DNA of 60,000 nt, from NCBI RefSeq assembly GCF_032854445.1, contig NC_088300.1, positions 2,792,001-2,852,000 on the forward strand. The letters run 5' to 3'. Source of the stretch: Liolophura sinensis (taxonomy: Eukaryota > Mollusca > Polyplacophora > Chitonida > Chitonidae). The notes beneath the pieces were generated by a model. The model saw only the letters and a list, made by a program, of their open reading frames with translations. It was not told the DNA's origin and did no database searches. The translations under genes and the position numbers were made by a program. Below, one piece after another: positions 49,401 through 58,400 of the stretch (positions are counted from its first letter, which is position 1; each line of letters begins with the position of its first letter).

Positions 49401-52400
49401 TGCACGTACATAGTATAGTTGAAAACCACTTGTCTTCCTCCATTATAGTATGCCTATCCATGTGTCACACATGAAAAAGTTCACTAGTAACTTGCTAAAG
49501 ACCAGTGGTTTAAGCGGGGCATAAGCATTTGCCAAAAGTGACAAATTTTTGAGTGTGGCTTTAAACAGCAATCAAATAAATAATAAATTTTTGTGGTAAT
49601 AGGAAGTATGTGATGCTGGGGCCATTTTCACAAAACCTTGTAAATTATATTTCTTGCAAGTGTTTTGCATAAAACACTGTGTTATATCACTGTAAGGCGA
49701 TGGTTTACAAGAAAAATTCTGGATACCTGATTTTCAAAGTTTTGTGGAAGTTGAATCCAGGCACTAAATATGTTGGCATTGGAATTGGCCTGAGACACTG
49801 ATGTGCTATGACTGAAATGATATGAACACATTTTGACCAGACCTAATGTCTTACTTGAGATGGATCAGCTTCTACAGTGTAAATGTTGTTTTTAATACAT
49901 TAATGGGATATCACCACCATGAATTCAGAAGGGATCCTTACTTACTGATAAATGACATACCCATTGACTTCTACGTTGGCCTTTTCCTTATTTGAATACC
50001 TGAATAACATTGAATTGTAAATTGTGCTGAGGAGTTCTTTACCCTGTTCATGGCATATCAGTTTGCTGCCAGTCTATGTGATTTGGTTGGCTGCGTGTGT
50101 GTTGTAGGCTGTGGATGAACTGTTTAAGATGATGAAGCTGATGTCAGCTCGTTACCCTGACAGTGGTGAGGAGGAACTGCGCGCCATCAATACCTTCAGG
50201 AGGAACACCATTGTCATGTACCTCCAGAATCTTGATGCGCGCTCAAACTGGCAGACTCTCGTCAAGTAAGACACTTAAATACAGGTTGTAAATTTCAAGC
50301 CCTTAAATCTCTCATCTGTGAATGTATTTCCATTTTTTCCTGTTTCCCATGGAATTTTGGCAAAAGACAGAATTATGAGAAGATAACAGATGTTGATACT
50401 AACTTCCCAAAGTTTTAATACAGGCTGTATTTTTTAAAGTTGTATTTATTCTCAATGGAGTGGTGTTCTCCTATACCTAAGTGAATTCCAAATCTCTGGT
50501 TTTCTGCTGAGAGCATGTGAAAGGGGCAAAAAGTCCTTATTCCTTGATCACAAAAATATTACTCCATAAACCAAGAATAGCTCAGATTATTGTCTTATAT
50601 ATAGACTTTAGGCGAAAATATTAGACTTTTAGCTGTACTATTTGGGCTAGTCTAAGAAACATAAAAATACTTTTACCCCAGTGTGAAAGTATGAATTTGA
50701 TTGAATTCAGGTATCAAATTTATGTATTTTCAGTGCATTTAAGATCTTGGTGGATTCTACAGAAGACAGGTTGTTGATCATCTACCAGCAGGGGCTACAG
50801 ATGATCACAGAGGTACGGTCTTCTCTCGCTTCTCACAGAAATTAGAAACAAAAACGTCTAGTGAGATTGAAAAAAACAAAAAAAGCAGAAAGAATTTCAT
50901 GCAGAAGAATAAAAACACCCATCAGAAAATTCCATGAGGGAAAGTTGTTAGGTTGATGATCGCCTTAATTAGCTTACCCTAATTCAGCAAGCGTTTGGCA
51001 TATGAACGATCAACTTTCAGTGCAATTTATGCACATTTATGATTTGAATTTGGAGACAAAGGTACATTGGTTGGATTGACCAATTTCAGGGCTTCACAAA
51101 AAGTATAGTCTTGTCAGCCTACACAGAGTAATGCCTTCAGAATGTGTTTGAAAAACATCTTGCAAACATGTGAAAAGGTTGAAGAATTACCATAAGGGAT
51201 TCAATCCTTTTCAAGTGTTGACAAAATGTGCTAAGTGACCTAAATTTCACCGCAAAACTTGCAAATAAATGTTTTCAAATTTTACTTTAGCTGAAACTAG
51301 CATTTTCTCAGTAGGATATCATCTTACCATCGAAACAAACCTCAAAACAAAAGACAAAAGAAGACAAAAGAACTATATATCATGGGGGAAATTTTAGATC
51401 ATTTACGTAGTGTGGCTTTTCTTCAAGCCATTGTTACTTGTATTCCTGCTTAACATGGTTGGCTCAGTGAATGGATGTTCTGACACTCAGTCCCACTGGC
51501 CCCCAACCATTGAGAGTTGTTAAAATCTAGCACTGGTTGGTTGTCTACAGTTTGCTATGAGAAGCACTCTCAGCTATGTTGCAACAGCTATCATACTCGA
51601 CAACCCAGTAATGCCTGCTGTAATGTAACTGTGAGATTGTGTTTTGTCTGCAGGCCTTCTACACCTTACATGTGATGTACCATGAAGCCACAGCATGTCA
51701 TGTGACTGCTGATATTGTGGACCTGCTCTCCATACTCTTACCTGTCCTTAAAGTGGCCAGGCATTACCTTGAAAAAAAAGGAGGTAAGTAACTTACCTGT
51801 CCTCGAAGTGGCCAGGCATTACCTTGAAAAAAAAGGAGGTAAGTAACTTACCTGTCCTCATAGTGGTCAGGCATTATGTGGAGAAAAAAGGTAAGTAACT
51901 TACCTGTCCTCAAAGTGGCCAGGCATTACCTGGAGAAAAAGGTAACTTACTTGCCCTCAAGGTGGCCAGGCATTACCTGGGGGGCAAAAAGGTAACTTAG
52001 CTGTCTCGGGATGAAGTGGCCAGCCGTTACAAGGGGGGGGGGGGGATAAGTAACTTACCTGCCCTCAAAGTGGCCAGACATTACCTGGAGAATAAAGGTG
52101 AGTAACTTACCTGTCCTCAAAGTGGCCAGGTATTACTTGGGGGAGGGTGGGGGGGAGATAAGTAATTTACCTGCCCTCAAAGTGGCCAGGCATTACCTGG
52201 AGAATAAAGGTGAGTAACTTACCTGTCCTCAAAGTGGCCAGGCATTACCTAGAGAAAAAAGGTAAGTAGCTTACCTGCCCTCAAGGTGGCCAGACATCAC
52301 CATAGGCCTTAATGAGAATAAGCAGTCACCAATACAGTGTTTACATCTGTACATCATGTCTTGGAAAGCATGTCAGTAACTTGCTTGTCTGTGGTTTACT

Positions 52401-55400
52401 TATGACGTCTCAATTTCCTCGACCCATAAAATGGACTGCCATCATATATGTCAAATAAGTAGTTAACTCTAAAAAGTTTGGTTCTTTCTAGATGGTATAT
52501 GTGGAGTCTCTGACCTAATTTCCTGTTGGTTTGTTTTAGTGACTGCATCTGCTGAGGTGAAGAACTGCTTGCTGACGTGGAAGGAAAGAATGGATTTTGT
52601 GAAGAAGCTGCTTACCTTACTCAATTCCTACACCCCTTATGAGATTAGAGATATTTGTATGAGTAAGTTGTTTAACATTTTCAAAAAACAGGGCTTCGTT
52701 ACAATTGGGTGCTGTGCTGGGTGTTTTCATCTGTGTGCTTTTTTCATCCGTGTTGTGTGTTTCCATCTGTGTTGTGTGTTTTCATCCGTGCTGTGTGTTT
52801 CCATCTGTGCTGTGTGTTTCCATCTGCACTGTGTGTTTCCATCAGTGCTGTGTGTTTCCATCTGTGCTGTGTGTTTCCATGCGTGCTGTATGTTTCCATC
52901 TGTTCTGTGTGTTTTAAAGGATACATGAAACACTTTGGTTTTATTTATTTATTCTTGATATGCAGATTATCATGTGTAATAACATACTTTCACTTTGGGG
53001 GTGTGAAAATGGCTTCAAAGTACAGTTTTCTTAAGGCTCTAGCGGTCAGTCCAGACCTTAAGTAGCTTGCAGGGGTGACGTCAGCGATGATCCATATTAA
53101 AGAAGAACTCTTTGGGGAAAGATCAAACGGGCCGATTGGGGCAGGGGTACAGGGAACAAACCAAATGGGGGCGGGCATAAGGGCACGGAATGGGCGCTAA
53201 GCTGGCCTGATGAGGGCTTTGGGCACTTTGGGGGGTGTTCACCAAGTTCGGAGCAAGATCGGCGATGATGCAATTTCTGAAAAAATCTGACCTTTGACGG
53301 AAAATATACATAATACGGAGGGATAAATGACATGTATGAAAATACCTCCAAAATGAATTTTAACATCCTATAAGGTATCCTGTCTATGTATTTATCTCTG
53401 GTATGTGTTTTCATCCATGCAGTATGATTTCATCTGTACTGTATGCTTTTAGATATCCTGTATTATTTCATCTGTGTTGAACATGTTTGCATGTGTGCTG
53501 TATGATTTTGGATGTCCTGTATGACTTCAGATGTGCTGTAATGGTGTATGAATTTATCTGTGCTGTATGACTTCATCTTTGCTGTATGACTTCATCTGTG
53601 CTGTAATAGTGTATGTTTTTATCTGTGCTGTATGATTTCATCTGTGCTATATGACTTCAGATGTACTGTATGATTTCATCTGTGCCATATCACTTCAGAT
53701 GTGCTGTAATGGTGTATGTTTTTATCTGTGCTGTATGATTTGCTTGGTCTTCAGATGTGCTGTAATGGTGTATGTTTTCATCTCTGCAGTGTGTTCTCAT
53801 CTTTGCTGTATGTTGTCATCTCAGCTGTGTGTTCAGATGTGCTGTATGTTTTCACCTCTGCTGTAAGTTTTCACCTCTGCTGTATGTTTTCAGATGTGCT
53901 GAAGGAGATGGTAATGACATTCCAGAGTGACTGTCTACAGACCATGGTTCCAATCCTCACACAGGCTCATCTGGCTTTCCAGGATTCCAACCTTCCAGGT
54001 AGATACACGGATACTCCATCCAGTGATGCTGAGGCCTTTATGTACAGACGTCATTATGTTCTTTTGCTGTCTGACATAATTAGACAGCCTTGTTGGATGT
54101 GTGAGAAAATGTCTAAAACCTATGATGGGAAGATTTGACATGGTTTTGTAAATGTTTCTTGCTGTAATAATAACAATATGGAAATAAAAGGCCAGTGTTT
54201 GTGTGGTCTTACTTCAGCACTTCTCAAAACTGTAAAACACATTTGTGTAGATGGAATGATTTTCTTTAGAATGTGACATTACATAATGCATGAAGTGCAG
54301 AGATGTAGTGAGGGGATGTAAATGGTCCATGTTGTCACTTTGTCCTTCAGTTGCCATGGGTCCGTATTTCCCGAGGAGGGGTCAGAAGCCAATAGGATCT
54401 AAGTCAAACATCAGACCCCCTCGTCCTCAGTTCCAGATGTTACTTCATTCCAGTCAGCTGGAGGCTTCTAGGGTAAGTTTTTTTACTGACCTTAGCCTAG
54501 TTTGTATATCTGTTCGTCTTCATACTTACAACCTTGATAATTAAATGATGAAGAGTAGCTTGCTTTTAGCACAAGGTGAAATAGCTACCAGTGGGCTAAG
54601 TCTGCTACCAGTGGGCTAAGTCTGCTACCAGTGGGCTAAGTCTGCAAACATGTTCATCTGTCTGCGCACCCACATGCCTCTGTTACAACTTTCCAGTTGT
54701 TTAGCCTTTGCCAGTAGGTCATATTCTCGACTGCAAATTATTGTAACTTCTCAAAGCCTACATAAAGTTTCAAGTATAGCCTGGTGTAACTTGAGCAGGA
54801 TGGTTTATGGGGCTGTAACAACAACAACAAATGCCATTTCTGTGTATACAACGTTTATGATGGACATTTTTCAGGGTATTGATGACATGTACGATACGGC
54901 GCTGTGGGAATATTACGCCTCGTATCACACATTGGTGGATCTCCTTTGTCGTATCGCCGTCAATCAACAAAACCTCAACCGAGATGTTATTAATCTAAGT
55001 AAGCGACAGTAGGCTCCAACAGTATACTCACTCAATAACTTGTATATACATTTCTATTATCTAATGTAAAGCAGTTAGGATCATGTTAGCTTGCCAAGGG
55101 TACAGTGTTGTTGGTAAAACTCTTATGTCTTTAAGGTGAATTTTAAAAATATATAAGGAAAACTATACAGTGATCTTTTTATGGCTTGATTATACCAATG
55201 GCAGGGTACCAAGTTATTTTTATAGAATATTACCATATTAATAAAGGAGTGCATGCATATTTAACTCAGATGAATATTATCCATTTTGTTACAAATGTAT
55301 TTCTGTGGTAGAACTCATTGTCATCGAATAAGTAATGTACTTTACAAAGCACAAAATGAATGACTGTACATAATAAGTGGTATGCTGTTCTATTTCAGGT

Positions 55401-58400
55401 GCTATGGTAGCCTTTGAAGGTGTTCCCTTACATTCCCCATACTTTGCCAAACTTTGGTGTGAGATTTATCATTCTGAGGTAAGCCTATCCATTTATCTAG
55501 ATATCTAGACACTGTAAATATATGAATATCTTTACTCTGTGTACAGCAAGTGGACAAGGCATGTAAATCACGAATGTGTTTGTTCTCTGTCTACATCAAG
55601 TGCACAAGGAGTGTAAGTCACAAATGTGCTTGTTCTCTGTCTACAACAAGTGTACAAGGCGTGTAAGTCACGAATGCATTTATTCTCTGTCTACAGCAAG
55701 TGCACGAGGAGTGTAAATCATGAATGTGTTTGTTCTCTGTCTACATCAAGTGCACAAGGCGTGTAAGTCACAAATGCGTTTGTTCTCTCTCTACGGCAAG
55801 TGAACAAGGCGTGTAAGGCACGATTGCAGTGGTTTTCTGTCTACAGCAAGTGCACAAGGCGTGTAAGTTACGAATGTGTTTGTTCTCTGTCTACAACAAG
55901 TGTACAAGGCGTGTAAGTCACGAATGCATTTATTCTCTGTCTACAGCAAGTGCACAAGGAGTGTAAATCATGAATGTGGTTGTTCTCTGTCTATGGAGAG
56001 ATTGTGTAAGTAGTGTAAGTCATAAATGCGTTTGTTCTCTGTCTATGGAGAGTGCGTAAGGAGTGTAAATCACGAATGTGTTTGTTCTCTGTCTATGGAG
56101 GGAGTGCTTAAGGAGTGTAAATCACGAATGTGTTTGTTCTCTGTCTACAGCAAGTGCTCAAGGAGTGTAAATCATGAATGTGTTTGTTTTCTGTCTATGG
56201 AGAGTGCGTAAGGAGTGTAAATCACGAATGTGTTTGTTCTCTGTCTACAGCAAGTGCTCAAGGAGTGTAAATCATGAATGCGTTTGTTCTCTGTCTATGG
56301 AGAGAGTGCGTAAGGAGTGTAAATCACGAATGTGTTTGTTCTCTGTCTACAACAAGTGGACAAGGCGTGTAAGGCACGATTGCATTGGTTTTCTGTCTAC
56401 AGCAAGTGGACAAGGCGTGTAAGTCACGAATGCGTTTGTTCTCTGTCTACAGCAAGTGCACAAGGCGTGTAAGTCACAAATGCGTTTGTTCTCTGTCTAC
56501 AGCAAGTGCACAAGGCGTGTAAGTCACGAATGCGTTTGTTCTCTGTCTACAGCAAGTGCTCAAGGCGTGTAAGTCACGATTGCATTTGTTCTCTGTCTAC
56601 AGCAAGTGCACAAGGCATGTAAGTCACAAATGCGTTTGTTCTCTGTCTACAGCAAGTGGACAAGGAGTGTATCAAGACATTGTGTAACAGCAGCTACTTC
56701 ATTGATTACGTGGACGCTGTACTGCTGGATGAGAGGCTCTCCCTCAACAACCACATCATTTACCAGTTCTTCTGCAGCTACTTCCCAAAGGTGAGCATTC
56801 TGTATGCATATCTCATATCTGTGCACAGAGCTTTCAGGACAATCTTTTCATGAAGTTGTCAGGAATGAAAGTCCCATAGAGAAAAAACAAACAGAGGCCT
56901 GAGATTTCAGACTGTTCCAGCAGAGATTGTTGCCTCTTCAGTTACTGCTGGTATGTCAGCAATATATTTGCAAATTTTTTATGCACTTTCAGGTGTGTGT
57001 CATATTGATCTCTACCAAACGTATGTTCCTGTTTTACCCTTAGGCAGTATGATTTCCTCCTCCCTGTATTACCCTTAGGCAGTATGATTTCCTCCTCCCT
57101 GTATTACTTTTAGGGAGTATGATTTCCTCCTCCCTGTATTACCCTTAGTCAGTATGATTTCCTCTTCCCTGTTTTACGCCTAGGCAGTATGATTTCCTCC
57201 TCCCTGTATTACCCGTAGGCAGTATGATTTCCTCCTCCCAGTATTACCCTTAGGCAGTATGATTTCCTCCTCCCTGTATTACCCATAGGCAGTATGATTT
57301 CCTCCTCCCTGTATTACCCTTAGGCAGTATGATTTCCTCCTCCTTGTATTACTTTTAGGGAGTATGATTTCCTCCTCCCTGTTTTACCTTTAGACAGTAT
57401 GATTTCCTCCTCCCTGTATTACTTTTAGGCAGTATGATTTCCTCCTCCCAGTATTACCCTTAGGCAGTACAGTTTCCTCCTCCCCGTAAATCTCACCACC
57501 ATCATACAAATGAAAAATTCATAAATGTGGCGTCAGCACCAGTTTGATCAGATTGATCTGGACTGGAATGCACACTAGCCACCATCAAGTCTGCTTGTCA
57601 GACGCTTCAAGTAGGAGACTTGGTTCTAGCTACTGTGGATTTGATTGCTGCAGGAGATTTGCCATATAGCTCATGGGTGTGCTGGGTTCATCTGCACTGG
57701 TATCCTCCATCCATACTTGTATACCTGATAACTAGGAAGTATTCTAAAGAAATATAACTTGAACTGAAATGATCCCAAGTATCCCCAAAAATTTCATAAA
57801 TAATATTAAATTTATATGCTTTAAATAGGTTCATCAGCAAGTGTTAAATGATCAGGGGAGGTCACTCTTGGATTCCCTGATAGCCTCTGTAACTGCCGAG
57901 AAGTCTGCGTTAGAGAATGTGAAGAGTGATAAGGAGTTTATGACAGTGGCTCACCGCATTAATGGGGTAAGTGTACTGGATGGTAGGTGTGGGAAAACAG
58001 TGGGAATGGATCAGGGATGTGGATCAAATACAGGTAGGTCATCACAAAGATTGTGTCGGCCCTAAAGTCTGATCACTACCTGACAGCAAAATATCGTCAA
58101 CATGAAACAGCAGTTGTATAGACATATACAGGTTAATTTTTCAGAACTGCGGTCAGTAGTTCTTAACATTTATGAAGGCACAAATCTGAAACAGCAGTAG
58201 TGAAGTTATATATGAGGTAATTTGTCCAGAGTTACAGTCAGTAGCTCTTAACATTTATGAAGGAACAAATCTGAAACAGCAGTAGTGAAGTTATATATGA
58301 GGTAATTTGTCCAGAATTACAGTCAGTAGCTCTTAAAATTTATGAAGGCACAAATCTGAAACAGCAGTAGTGAAGTTATATATGAGGTAATTTGTCCAGA

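Noticed and set aside
52705-53065. ORFs rich in Cys-Val-Phe-His-Leu-Cys-Cys
   Set aside because: They come from the 19-bp repeat read in several frames and have no splice or family support.
56026-56422. ORFs across the 50-bp array
   Set aside because: The unit is not a multiple of three, and the frames survive only briefly by chance; no coding signal.
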